Positions 6,897-15,229 of a stretch of DNA of 64,000 nt are shown here, one piece after another. The notes beneath the pieces are model-generated. The model searched no databases. It saw nothing but the letters and a program-made list of their open reading frames with translations, and was not told the origin of the DNA. This DNA is from Bernardetia sp. ABR2-2B (GTDB taxonomy: Bacteria; Bacteroidota; Bacteroidia; Cytophagales; Bernardetiaceae), in assembly GCF_037126435.1 (NCBI RefSeq), contig NZ_CP147020.1, positions 2,531,293-2,595,292 of the forward strand. Direction: 5' to 3'. Position numbers and translations under genes: made by a program. Position 1 is the stretch's first letter; each line of letters opens with the position of its first letter.

Positions 6897-9055
6897 TGGT
6901 CTGTCCCTTCTTCTATGCTATTGATGAATTTTTTTAGTTCTTGGGTTATTTCTATAAGGTCGTTTTGAGGTATTGTTTTTCCTGTTGCATCATATCCAAT
7001 ATTTTCAGCTATTGCCATAAAAATTGGATAGTCTGGTAATTGTTCTTGTTTTTGAGTGAGATAAATCTCTTCTAGCTCCTCTTTAAATTGTGTTATTTTT
7101 TCATTGTACTCATCTGTAATTTCTTTCTTTTTTGCTTTTGTAGCTTCGTCTTTTGTTTTTAAGTCCTTTGTTTTCTCTTTCTTTTGCTTTTGTAAATCAT
7201 CTATATTTTCTTTGAGCTTGTTTTGTGATGCAATTTGATTTTCAATTTTTTCTTGAAGTTTCTGTATTTCCTTTGTTTTTTGTTTAGTATGTTTTTTGAG
7301 AAACAAAACAGATGATTTTACACCTGCGCCTGTTGCAGTAAAAGTCGTTTGAGGAAGAGAAACTACGGCAACAATCCTAAAATCTTTTTCAATTTGATTT
7401 CTAACATATTGCAATGAGCTATTTGTAAGTATTCCATCTGGCAAAACAACTGCTAAATATCCTCCTTCTTTTAGAAAGTGATGTGCCTGTTCGATAAAAA
7501 GAATTTCAGTAGATTGATTTTCCCTTCCTGTGGTTTTATGATTTGGTTTTAGTTTCTTATCAATCCAGTTTACATCTTTTATAGCTAAATTGTAATACGG
7601 TTTTTGATGTTCTGTAATCTGCATATATGACTTTTCTACTTGCTTTACAATAGAACCAAAAGGAGGGTTGGTAACAATAAAATCAAATGAATTTTCTTTG
7701 AAGCCTGTATTTCCTGTTCTTTCACTTATCGTTTTAATATCATAAAGTCCATCATGGGTAACTACGTTGGTGTGTCCATCATCATGAATAATCATATTCA
7801 TTTTTGCTACCCTAGAAATTTGGTCATTTATTTCTATTCCATAAAGGTTTTTTTCAGCGAAATCGTGCCAATGTCTATGCCAATCATTGTAATATCTTCC
7901 TGCTCTCTCTCCTTCTTCTGGCTTTGGGTAATGTATATCGGCTTGTCTTCTGACTTTATCCAATACATACAATAAAAATCCCCCACTACCACAAGATGTG
8001 TCTAAAACTCTAGCTTCGCTTGTGATAGGTAAAACATCAACAGTAAATTTTACTACATTTCTTGGTGTAAAATACTGTCCAAATTCTCCTCTAAAATAAG
8101 AACCTAAAAAGGTTTCAAATGCTTTTCCTTTGCTATCAAGGTCTGTTTCTGTAAGATTTACAGCTTGAAAATATTCTACAATACTCTTTATTCTTTCTGG
8201 TGTAAGGTCAATATCTTTGCTAAAAACATCTGGGTCTTTTTGTTTTCCTTTGTCATAAAGTCCAAATATTTTTGCTTTTAATTCTTCTACTGTTTCATCA
8301 GAAGCTACTTGAAACTGATACGGTTGTCCTACTGTTGTATTTCTTTCGTCCCAAATTTTGCAAAATATAAGTTTATCTAATTCGTCAAATGCTTGTGTAG
8401 GATTGAGTTCTCCACCTGCCCAAAGAGCATCATGAGCTTGTTTAAAAAGACGTTCAAGGTCACTTTCTGTAATCTCTTTTAAATCTTCTACTTCTGTTTT
8501 TTTACTTGCTCCTTGTTTATTCTCATAATAAAAACCATTTTTAGCAAATCTATATTTTGGCTCATCAGTTTCTCCAAAATAAGGAATATTTGCTGTTTGT
8601 TCTTGTGATTTTTGGTCTTTATTAAATTTATAAAACTCTTCTTTGTTTCCTTTTGTAACCCAAACAAATTTAGTAGTTCCTGCAATCGCATGAGCATAAC
8701 TAAGAGCTTGTTTTACAGCTTCTTTAAATTCAAGTTCTGAAATATCCTCTTTTTTACATTCAATGACGATATATGGTTTTTCTAATTTCTCATCTTGATA
8801 AACCAATATATCAGCTTCTTTTGTAGAAACACCCATTTTGACACTCTCAAACATCAAGATATGTGTTTGAGGATAACCATAATGCAAAACAAGTTTACAG
8901 TAGGTTTCTACTTGTACTTGTTCCTCTGGGTTTGTGTATTTTCTTTTTTTATTTTGATGAAGGTAAGTAACATATTCCTTTTTACCATCAATATGAATAA
9001 GTCCTTTTTCAATTCCTTTAATTGTATATTCTCGTAGTTTTTCAGTCTGGCTCAT
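6884..9055 (-). CDS. Nuclease-methyltransferase RM protein (HsdM-like)
   Basis: 723 residues from the ATG at 9055 (MSQTEKLRE); an in-frame ATG at 9097 would add 14. The N-terminal HsdR_N-like domain has a PD-(D/E)xK pattern (ADILVY with D82, IECKK with E99 and K101). Then comes an N6-adenine methyltransferase: DTSCGSGGF at 352-360 (SAM motif I) and TNPPFG around 462-467 (motif IV). Residues about 590-680 are a long coiled coil. Nuclease plus methylase in one chain with a separate or fused specificity part is the BcgI/type IIG arrangement; no HsdR translocase gene is present. Restriction and modification would be done by one complex. Confidence 0.8.
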   Translation of the reverse strand: MSQTEKLREYTIKGIEKGLIHIDGKKEYVTYLHQNKKRKYTNPEEQVQVETYCKLVLHYGYPQTHILMFESVKMGVSTKEADILVYQDEKLEKPYIVIECKKEDISELEFKEAVKQALSYAHAIAGTTKFVWVTKGNKEEFYKFNKDQKSQEQTANIPYFGETDEPKYRFAKNGFYYENKQGASKKTEVEDLKEITESDLERLFKQAHDALWAGGELNPTQAFDELDKLIFCKIWDERNTTVGQPYQFQVASDETVEELKAKIFGLYDKGKQKDPDVFSKDIDLTPERIKSIVEYFQAVNLTETDLDSKGKAFETFLGSYFRGEFGQYFTPRNVVKFTVDVLPITSEARVLDTSCGSGGFLLYVLDKVRRQADIHYPKPEEGERAGRYYNDWHRHWHDFAEKNLYGIEINDQISRVAKMNMIIHDDGHTNVVTHDGLYDIKTISERTGNTGFKENSFDFIVTNPPFGSIVKQVEKSYMQITEHQKPYYNLAIKDVNWIDKKLKPNHKTTGRENQSTEILFIEQAHHFLKEGGYLAVVLPDGILTNSSLQYVRNQIEKDFRIVAVVSLPQTTFTATGAGVKSSVLFLKKHTKQKTKEIQKLQEKIENQIASQNKLKENIDDLQKQKKEKTKDLKTKDEATKAKKKEITDEYNEKITQFKEELEEIYLTQKQEQLPDYPIFMAIAENIGYDATGKTIPQNDLIEITQELKKFINSIEEGTDHFFV

Positions 9056-9147
9056 TAGGTGTTTGTTGTAAATGCCTATAAGAAAATTATTTAGCAATTT
9101 TCTAAAAATTGAATCAACAAAGATATATTTTAATAATAAAAAAACAC

Positions 9148-9167
9148 CAATTACAAAAGTGTAATTG
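9148..9167. promoter_or_regulatory. Inverted repeat upstream of RM gene
   Basis: CAATTAC (9148-9154) and GTAATTG (9161-9167) form a perfect dyad about 90-110 bases upstream of the RM start. It could be an operator or part of the promoter; no controller gene is seen next to it. Confidence 0.35.
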
Positions 9168-9210
9168 ATGCAAGTAGGTTGGAAAAGTGTTTTTTTTTAT
9201 AAAACAGTTC

Positions 9211-9387
9211 TTAGTCCTTCAAATCCTCAAAATCAAAATGACGAACTTTTCCTATTTCAAGTTCATTTTTTTCTAAAGGCTGCAAATAATTGAATAACTC
9301 AACGCTTTCGTCCTTTGATACTTCCTCTTTAGTCATTCGTTTTGTTGCATATTCCTTTATATCTTCTTCATTAAGAAGACGTTTCAT
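9211..9387 (-). CDS. Small acidic hypothetical protein
   Basis: 58 residues from ATG 9387, beginning MKRLLNEEDIKEYATKRMTK and ending HFDFEDLKD. It is charged and helical with no hydrophobic segment. The frame continues open upstream to about 9477 (reading APFAGRVVAVFYHKQ) without a standard start, so it may be the tail of a truncated longer gene. Function unknown; a DNA-binding or antitoxin-like peptide is possible but unsupported. Confidence 0.4.
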   Translation of the reverse strand: MKRLLNEEDIKEYATKRMTKEEVSKDESVELFNYLQPLEKNELEIGKVRHFDFEDLKD

Positions 9388-9421
9388 AATTTGTTTGTGA
9401 TAAAAAACAGCTACTACACGT

Positions 9422-9565
9422 CCTGCGAAGGGAGCTTGTACAGTATTTATAGTAGTAAAAATACCTTTGAAAACACTTTTTCAAAATGAGCTTCCAAATG
9501 GTTTTTATATAATCAAAGGAATATCAAAAGAAGGTTACTTTTTTAAGAAGTTTATCAAAAACTAA
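9422..9565 (+). pseudogene. Orphan T9SS C-terminal sorting-domain fragment
   Basis: An open frame ends in LPNGFYIIKGISKEGYFFKK followed by FIKN and a TAA at 9563-9565. This is the signature of the type A C-terminal signal of type 9 secretion cargo (LP.G.Y.....G....KKFI). No start codon, signal peptide or passenger domain is present upstream, and a terminator follows. It is read as the 3' remnant of a secreted protein gene cut by insertion or deletion. The same DNA is also open on the other strand. Confidence 0.5.
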
Positions 9566-9575
9566 ACTAAAACAG

Positions 9576-9610
9576 AAAAATCCCTCAGATTACTCTAAGG
9601 GATTTTTTTA
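9576..9610. terminator. Bidirectional terminator
   Basis: AAAAATCCCT and AGGGATTTTT form a strong stem around CAGATTACTCTA. It follows the T9SS fragment on the plus strand and the small regulator gene ending at 9624 on the minus strand. Confidence 0.85.
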
Positions 9611-9623
9611 TGTGTTTTGTCTT

Positions 9624-9899
9624 TTAATACTCCAAAGGCACACCGTCCAGATGTTCCCTAATAATCCTCAAATCTCTAGCAAAAAAAGTTTTTTTGTTGG
9701 TATAATCTAGCTTTTCAAGAACAGGCTCTAACCATTTTTTAAAGGTCTTATAAGACACGTTGTAAAAAGCTATCAAATCTCCTTTTGTCATCGGACGGTT
9801 TACTGGAAGTGTTCCTTCTAAATTTATTTTTCTAAAACTGTGTTTGTGAGGACAAGTGTGCGATGCGATGGGCGTGTTTGCAGCAGCAGCACTATTCAT
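9624..9899 (-). CDS. DUF4248-like DNA-binding protein
   Basis: 91 residues from the ATG at 9899 (MNSAAAANTP); the longer open frame to 9983 adds an unlikely aromatic-rich N-terminus. Residues about 35-90 (NRPMTKGDLIAFYNVSYKTF ... WLEPVLEKLDY ... FFARDLRIIREHLDGVP) have the order of DUF4248, a Bacteroidetes helix-turn-helix family that resembles excisionase or terminase-small-subunit folds. It is divergent from the virus-like operon, and direct repeats lie in the shared upstream region. I infer a regulator or excisionase of the element. Confidence 0.6.
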   Translation of the reverse strand: MNSAAAANTPIASHTCPHKHSFRKINLEGTLPVNRPMTKGDLIAFYNVSYKTFKKWLEPVLEKLDYTNKKTFFARDLRIIREHLDGVPLEY

Positions 9900-10169
9900 A
9901 ATTGAAAGAGGTTTGTGGTAAGTAAAGTAAAAGTAGTATAGAAGTATTTGTATTATTTGTAGTTGCAAGTTACGAATAATCAAAGGTTTAGCCTATATAA
10001 AGTAGTGGGAATTTGTGGGAGTGAGTGGGAATTTGTAGGAGTTTTTAGGAATGTTTGTCGTTTTGTGTCCATTTGTGGAAAGTGAAGCTCACGACTACCG
10101 TAAGTTTGTAGTATAGATTAAGCGCAAAAAACGATTTAATTCATTATTCACTTAACTCTTATTACAGCG
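9900..10169. promoter_or_regulatory. Divergent control region with direct repeat
   Basis: Between the DUF4248-like gene (minus) and the secreted protein gene (plus). Two 19-bp copies of AGTGGGAATTTGTRGGAGT lie at 10004-10022 and 10024-10042, period 20 bp, with a shorter GGAATGTTTGT echo just after. The G-rich strand asymmetry is striking in this AT-rich DNA. It is a plausible operator for the divergent regulator. Confidence 0.45.
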
Positions 10170-10583
10170 ATGAGACTATTTCAATTCCTCTGTGTGATGC
10201 TCCTTTTTGCCTTTGGCACTCTCATAAATGCCTTTGCAGAAAATGAAGCTATTTCTGACCAAGAAACTACAAAAATCATTCTTGTTGGAGAGCCACAAGC
10301 TACGGCTGATGCAGCTATCTTTTTAGCTTCCCCAGACCATGTTGTGATTTTCAAAAAACAAGAAAACAGTTGTAGTGATTTCTGTCCACTTCTATCTGAA
10401 GAACATTTTGTTCCCATAGAATTAAATAGGTCAGATACAGACTTTCTTACTACTTACCTTTCACTACCCTTTGTACAACATTCTTCTACTCATATATCTG
10501 TAAAAGATAGGGCAAGGCGAAATACAAATGTAGTTCCCATAGGTAAAAACAGAATCAGTCCAGTACGGACTAGGATAAGTTAG
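10170..10583 (+). CDS. Secreted hypothetical protein
   Basis: 137 residues. Residues 1-23 (MRLFQFLCVMLLFAFGTLIN) are a typical cleavable signal peptide with an AFA-E cleavage context. The mature part is polar with a C-x3-C pair (SCSDFC) near residue 72 and a basic C-terminus. No domain is recognised. A terminator hairpin follows, so it forms its own transcript ahead of the structural operon. In a viral context it could be a periplasmic lysis or exclusion protein, but nothing shows it directly. Confidence 0.55.
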   Translation: MRLFQFLCVMLLFAFGTLINAFAENEAISDQETTKIILVGEPQATADAAIFLASPDHVVIFKKQENSCSDFCPLLSEEHFVPIELNRSDTDFLTTYLSLPFVQHSSTHISVKDRARRNTNVVPIGKNRISPVRTRIS

Positions 10584-10612
10584 ATAGCCAACATAGAACA
10601 ATAGAATACTTC

Positions 10613-10652
10613 AAAAAACTCTATTATTAATAGAGAGTAATAGAGTTTTTTC
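10613..10652 (+). terminator. Rho-independent terminator
   Basis: AAAAAACTCTATTA (from 10613) and TAATAGAGTTTTTT form a 14-bp stem with a TTAATAGAGAG-type loop. It separates the secreted protein gene from the downstream cluster. Confidence 0.85.
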
Positions 10653-10700
10653 TCCTCATCTCTTTATTTATTCCACTTTGATTTTATACTTCATACTACT

Positions 10701-11072
10701 ATGAACAAGCCACTATATACAGGAAATTTAGGTACACTTGAAACGCAAGCCTTTTTTGGAAACTTAGGTGCATTTGCCACTACTTTAGGTACAGTCTTAC
10801 AAGATGGTAAAATCAACTTTACTGAAGGTGTCCAAGTTGCTGTTGCTCTTGCTCCTTTTGGTTCTTCTGTCAATGCTTTTAAAGACAAGACCATTCCTCA
10901 AATCAAGGACTTGTACAAAGCCGAAATTCAGAAAATTGTAGATAGGTTCAAGGCTCAATTCCAACTGGCAAATGAGCTAGTAGAAGAGTTTATTGAAGAC
11001 TGTATTTCGTATGCTCTTGCAGGTGTTGCCCTATTCAACTCTGGCAAACGCCTCTTTGCTAAAAAAAACTAG
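10701..11072 (+). CDS. Hypothetical protein, virus-like cluster
   Basis: 123 residues. The N-terminal half is rich in Gly, Ala, Thr and Phe with weakly hydrophobic helices (FFGNLGAFATTLGTVL, EGVQVAVALAPFG), and the C-terminal half is an amphipathic helix region ending in a small hydrophobic patch (SYALAGVALF) and a basic tail. It could be membrane-associated. First gene of the large plus-strand cluster, 90 bases before the basic protein gene. Not recognised. Confidence 0.55.
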   Translation: MNKPLYTGNLGTLETQAFFGNLGAFATTLGTVLQDGKINFTEGVQVAVALAPFGSSVNAFKDKTIPQIKDLYKAEIQKIVDRFKAQFQLANELVEEFIEDCISYALAGVALFNSGKRLFAKKN

Positions 11073-11163
11073 CAGCCTTTAGCACAACAGCCTTTCAAGG
11101 CTTTAAATAGCCTTTCATTCTACCCACACCCTCCGATATGTAGAATTTTGAAAGACTTTAGTA

Positions 11164-11892
11164 ATGAATAGGAACGATTATTTCGACGACGATTTTCCTA
11201 CCGATGAGCCACAAGAACTAAATGGAAGAAGGCGAAGAAAACGTAAAAAACATAGTAGTCGTAGCAGTAGAAGACGTAGAAAACGAGCTAGAAAGAAAGC
11301 ACGAAAAGCCAAACGTAAGGCACGTAGAGCCAAGCGTCGCACAAGAAGGCGCAAAAAAGGTGGTTTTTTCAAGCGAGCTTGGCAAGGCTTCAAACGTTTT
11401 AATCCTGCTACGGTAGCTATCCGAAATGGTATTTTGGCAGCAGCTAAGATAGACCTCAAAAAGATGAGTTCTAGGCTGCGATATGGGTATCTGACATCTA
11501 CACAGGCACAACGTCTAGGTGTAGATATGACCAAACACCAAAAAATCAAACGTGCGCTTTCCAAACTAGAACGTAAGTTCAAACAACTCGGAGGAAGAAC
11601 ACGAAACCTCAAGCGAGCTATCCTCAAAGGTCGTGGCAACAGAGACCGAAAAGTACCACTCTCTGGGTTCTCCTCTGACATAGACATTTTCGTTCCTACT
11701 CATGCTAAAGAAGAACTAGGCGAAGTAGCAGCAGCCACAGTAATTGCAGCAGCAACGCCTGTCTTAGTAGCTCTTCTAAATATGCTTAACAAATCTGGTG
11801 TAAAAACCGAACAGGATATGTATCCAGAAGAGCAAGAATATGATGAGTATGGCTACGAGGACGAATACGGAGAGGAGGAAGACTATGGATAA
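11164..11892 (+). CDS. Arg/Lys-rich protein with acidic tail
   Basis: 242 residues in three parts. Residues about 20-75 are almost pure Arg/Lys (RRRRKRARKKARKAKRKARR), as in DNA-condensing proteins. Residues 80-165 hold a folded segment (SSRLRYGYLTSTQAQRLGVD ... KLERKFKQLGGR) that I have seen as a type in Bacteroidetes phage-like clusters. Residues about 178-200 are a hydrophobic Ala/Val helix, probably a membrane span, followed by an acidic Glu/Tyr/Asp tail. The charge pattern suggests a virion protein bridging nucleic acid and membrane. The stop overlaps the next gene (ATGGATAA). Confidence 0.6.
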   Translation: MNRNDYFDDDFPTDEPQELNGRRRRKRKKHSSRSSRRRRKRARKKARKAKRKARRAKRRTRRRKKGGFFKRAWQGFKRFNPATVAIRNGILAAAKIDLKKMSSRLRYGYLTSTQAQRLGVDMTKHQKIKRALSKLERKFKQLGGRTRNLKRAILKGRGNRDRKVPLSGFSSDIDIFVPTHAKEELGEVAAATVIAAATPVLVALLNMLNKSGVKTEQDMYPEEQEYDEYGYEDEYGEEEDYG

Positions 11893-12385
11893 CAAAACAG
11901 TAGGCATCACAGCCATTGCAGGTGTAGGACTTGTCTTTGCAGCCATAAAGATAAGCAACCTCAAAAAAGCAGGCGATAAAATTGTCTTGCATACCAAACC
12001 TACGGTATCAAAGGGGACGGTCTATGTAGAGGTAAGAGTTCAAAACCCTACTTCTACGAGTCTAAAAGTTTCACACCCTTTTGTGCGAGTTTTCAAATCA
12101 GAGGAAGATATGGCTAAAAATGAGCCACTCATTTCTACCACAATAGAAAACAGACAGCACACCATCAAAGGCAATGAAGAAACCAAGTTTCGCATTCGCA
12201 TTGGAACGATAGAAGATATTTTACTTGCCCTTGCAAAATCTATCTTTTCTATCCTCAAAAATGCCCTTCAAAAAGGCAGTAGAGAACAAAAGGTATTCAT
12301 TCATACCGAGCTTCGTGTAAACGAGCGCATTCCCTACTCCAAACTAGATGAATTTACAATTATCAAACCAAAGCAAAACGTATAA
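11885..12385 (+). CDS. Membrane-anchored LEA-like protein
   Basis: 166 residues starting MDNKTVGITAIAGVGLVFAA, a single N-terminal membrane anchor. The rest is beta-rich: VYVEVRVQNPTSTSLKVSHP matches the repeat style of LEA14/WHy domains (hydrophobic strand, NPT, strand), and RIRIGTIEDILLALAKSIF follows. The start chosen overlaps the preceding stop by eight bases; the frame is open further upstream but that part shadows the acidic tail of the previous gene. Likely faces one side of a membrane in a particle or envelope. Two bases separate its stop from the amidase gene. Confidence 0.6.
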   Translation: MDNKTVGITAIAGVGLVFAAIKISNLKKAGDKIVLHTKPTVSKGTVYVEVRVQNPTSTSLKVSHPFVRVFKSEEDMAKNEPLISTTIENRQHTIKGNEETKFRIRIGTIEDILLALAKSIFSILKNALQKGSREQKVFIHTELRVNERIPYSKLDEFTIIKPKQNV

Positions 12386-12387
12386 GT

Positions 12388-12969
12388 ATGGCACGTAAGT
12401 ACAGACCTTTACCAGATGAAATGGTAGAATACATTGTAATTCATACCTCTGCAAGCCCTCAAAAATATACGTGGGAATGGCTACTGCATTATTTTATCAA
12501 CATTTTGAATTGGAGCGTAGCAGGCTATCATGTTGTCGTTGAGGAAACAGGGCTTGTCAAACGGCTTGTCCCTCATGGCAAACAATCTAATGGTGTGAAA
12601 GCCTTTAGAGCAAAGGACATTTTTATCAGTAATCGTAATGCTATCCACATTTGTTGGGAAGGTGGTATTGATGAGAATGGACAGCCTACGGATAATCGCA
12701 CAGAAATTCAAGAAAGAGAATTGATACGTGTTTTAGAATGGTATTTATGGAAATATCCAAATGCCAAAGTGTTAGGACACAATCAAGTAGATTTGAAAAA
12801 TTGTCCTTGTTTCAATGTCATTGAATGGGCAAGACAGATTGAATATACTGATTTAAACACTAACACACGCATTGTAGGTATTCCAGAATGGAGAATCTAC
12901 AAAGGCGACAATTTTAAAGTTTTAGAATACCATTTCGGATATGATAGCACAAAGCAAGCGTCAGCTTAA
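12388..12969 (+). CDS. N-acetylmuramoyl-L-alanine amidase, T7-lysozyme type
   Basis: 193 residues, Amidase_2/PGRP fold, cutting the amide between muramic acid and L-alanine in peptidoglycan. Zinc ligands match T7 lysozyme: H19 (VIHTSAS), H131 and C139 (GHNQVDLKNCPCF); Y47 (GYHVV) and K137 match the catalytic Tyr46 and Lys128 of T7 lysozyme. There is no signal peptide, so it either acts from within a particle or is released by other proteins. It overlaps the start of the transglutaminase-like gene by 29 bases. Role: entry through or exit from the host wall. Confidence 0.85.
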   Translation: MARKYRPLPDEMVEYIVIHTSASPQKYTWEWLLHYFINILNWSVAGYHVVVEETGLVKRLVPHGKQSNGVKAFRAKDIFISNRNAIHICWEGGIDENGQPTDNRTEIQERELIRVLEWYLWKYPNAKVLGHNQVDLKNCPCFNVIEWARQIEYTDLNTNTRIVGIPEWRIYKGDNFKVLEYHFGYDSTKQASA

Positions 12970-15157
12970 ATCTGGCAAACGATATGACCATCTGATTCCG
13001 AAACCTAATTTTCAAAACACAAAACTCTCTGATTTAATTGAAGTAGGATTTACAGTTAAATCCATGAAAAACATTGTTCGTGCTACCCACACGGACGTTG
13101 CTAGGCTTGCACAAGCCCTAAAAGGAAAAACGATTACAGAGACATGTTCTACTATCTTTCATTTTGTCTATGACCATATTCAATATGAAAAAGACAGAAG
13201 AGGCATTGAAGAAATCCGAACTCCTGCTAGAATGTGGGCAGATAAAAAAGGAGACTGTGATTGTTTCAGCGTCTTCATAGGCGCACTTCTTTATTCGCTA
13301 AAGATTCCTTTTGCTTTCAGAATAACCAAATATTCGTCAGACTGGCAACACGTTTATATCATCGTTTACAATGATGATGCGCCCAATCGCAAAGAACTCA
13401 AACTCTTCAAAGATGAAATTACTGGAGAGGAATATGAAAAAGTAGTCCGTACAAATAAGCCGAAACGCTACAACATCATTGACCCTGTAACAGATGATGA
13501 CGACTACGAAGTAGAATTTACAGACAAACAAGACCATAAGATGAGTACATTATTGCTTTCTGGGATAGACGATTACGATACCGATTATCAAGATGATGAT
13601 TATGGTAACACTACCGTAGAGGAAGACTTGGGCGCACTCGGTTTATTCAAAAGACGTAAGCGAAAAAAACGCAAGAGCCGAAACAAGAAAAAAAGAAAAG
13701 GAGGAGCTTTCAGTCGTTTCAAGAACAAACGTAAGGCACGTAAAGCAAAGCGAAATGCGAAAAGAGCAGCCAAAAGGACAGCTAAAAAGGCTAAAAAGAG
13801 ACTTTCTAGTCGTTCATTAGATGAGCTTGTCAAGCTCTACACAACCAATCGTGGAGTGCTAAACGACAAGACTTGGCAATCTATTTTCAAACAGTTTTTG
13901 GCAAGAGCCAAACGAGAGGCAAGCTATAAAGCAGCCTTACAACGTGTTTCTACTTCTGCTCAAACTCGCAACACATGGAATGCTATCATAAGACATTCCG
14001 TTTTCAAAAAAGCCTATACGGACTATCAAAAGAACCCTAGTTCTTCTAAGTCTAAAGGTAGAAAGAGAGGTTTTTTCAATCGTTTTCGTAAGAAAAACAA
14101 AGGGACAAGTACAAGAAAAAAGAAAAAGCGTAGAGGCATTTTCTCACGCTTTCGCAAGAAAAACAAAGGTGGAAGCACCAAAAAACGTGGAGGTATTTTC
14201 TCTAAACTCAGAACGAAACTAAAGGAGAGAAAGAAGAAGCGCAAAGCACGTAGAAAAACGAAGAGAGCCGACCGAGCAAAAAAGGGAAAAACCAATTTCC
14301 TCAAACGTTGGAAACAACGTCGTAAGCAGCGTAGAGACCTAAAACGTAGGAAAAACAATGCTAAAAAAGACACTAAGAGAAATGTTACTATCCGAACAAG
14401 AGGTACAACTTCTAACCAAAGAGGTAAAGGAAAAGTCCAAATTACCAAAGACAAAATCAACCCTATCAAAATAGACCATCAAAACGATATTCAAACTGAT
14501 GATTTCAATTTTGATGACTTTGATGCAGGTACTACTTCAACAACAACTACTAAAAATACAGGTAGTGGAGGAAAGAGTTGGACAGATGAAGATGGAGACT
14601 TTTTTAGTGAAGGTGACTGGGGAGGCGATGATACTCCAGAAACCCAAACCCAAAAAAGTGGAGGTTCAGAGCAGAAAGAAGATGATATTTTCTTTGATAC
14701 TTCAGAGATTGAAAAAGGCATTGATGATGATTTAGATTTTGATATGCAACAATCTTCTAAGGATATAGAAGCTGCCACTAAGAACCTCACGGAAAACCTA
14801 CCGATGCTCAAAGATGACTTTGCTGCAATGGTGGAAGATGATGGTGGACTCTTAGACGATGAAGGCGATTTTGCTGATGCTAAATTTGATGAATTAGACG
14901 AGTTTGGAGACGAAGAACCCCAAGAGCTTAATCTATTCCAAAAAGGCATTGCGTGGGCAAAAGAAAACCCAAAAACAGCCGTCGGCATTGGCATAGGAGG
15001 AACTGTTATCATTGGTGGTACAGTCTATCTACTGACACGTCCTAAGAAACCCACTTCTTATCAGCCTTACAAACCTAAGAGTAGCTACAAACCACGTAGT
15101 GCAGGAAAGAAAGGAAAAAGTCTGAAAGGTACTGCTGCCTTTGCAGGATTTAGTTAA
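12941..15157 (+). CDS. Transglutaminase-like protein with basic and acidic regions
   Basis: 738 residues. Residues about 40-150 are a transglutaminase-like papain-fold domain: KKGDCDCFSVFIGALL (C106) and WQHVYI (H137), with the Cys-His order intact. Residues 230-510 are extremely Lys/Arg-rich, with repeated RRGIFSRFRKKNKG-type units (about 380-430). Residues 520-670 are acidic, Asp/Glu/Ser-rich. A membrane span (AVGIGIGGTVIIGGTVYLL) lies near 678-700, followed by a basic Pro/Tyr/Lys tail ending AAFAGFS. It may crosslink or cleave peptides while binding nucleic acid. A multi-domain virion protein is the best guess. Confidence 0.7.
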   Translation: MIAQSKRQLKSGKRYDHLIPKPNFQNTKLSDLIEVGFTVKSMKNIVRATHTDVARLAQALKGKTITETCSTIFHFVYDHIQYEKDRRGIEEIRTPARMWADKKGDCDCFSVFIGALLYSLKIPFAFRITKYSSDWQHVYIIVYNDDAPNRKELKLFKDEITGEEYEKVVRTNKPKRYNIIDPVTDDDDYEVEFTDKQDHKMSTLLLSGIDDYDTDYQDDDYGNTTVEEDLGALGLFKRRKRKKRKSRNKKKRKGGAFSRFKNKRKARKAKRNAKRAAKRTAKKAKKRLSSRSLDELVKLYTTNRGVLNDKTWQSIFKQFLARAKREASYKAALQRVSTSAQTRNTWNAIIRHSVFKKAYTDYQKNPSSSKSKGRKRGFFNRFRKKNKGTSTRKKKKRRGIFSRFRKKNKGGSTKKRGGIFSKLRTKLKERKKKRKARRKTKRADRAKKGKTNFLKRWKQRRKQRRDLKRRKNNAKKDTKRNVTIRTRGTTSNQRGKGKVQITKDKINPIKIDHQNDIQTDDFNFDDFDAGTTSTTTTKNTGSGGKSWTDEDGDFFSEGDWGGDDTPETQTQKSGGSEQKEDDIFFDTSEIEKGIDDDLDFDMQQSSKDIEAATKNLTENLPMLKDDFAAMVEDDGGLLDDEGDFADAKFDELDEFGDEEPQELNLFQKGIAWAKENPKTAVGIGIGGTVIIGGTVYLLTRPKKPTSYQPYKPKSSYKPRSAGKKGKSLKGTAAFAGFS

Positions 15158-15229
15158 ACACTACTCACACAAAATACTATCCCCAACCACCCAGCGCCCT
15201 CTTTTTCGGATTCATTATTTCAAAAAGTT

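Noticed and set aside
9489-9565. T9SS fragment considered as start of a secreted protein gene
   Set aside because: It is the end, not the start, of a gene: the stop and terminator follow immediately and no passenger lies upstream.
13600-14469. Long minus-strand frames opposite the Lys/Arg-rich gene
   Set aside because: They are the reverse reading of AAA/AGA/CGT codons and give Leu/Phe-rich nonsense; the plus-strand gene is continuous.
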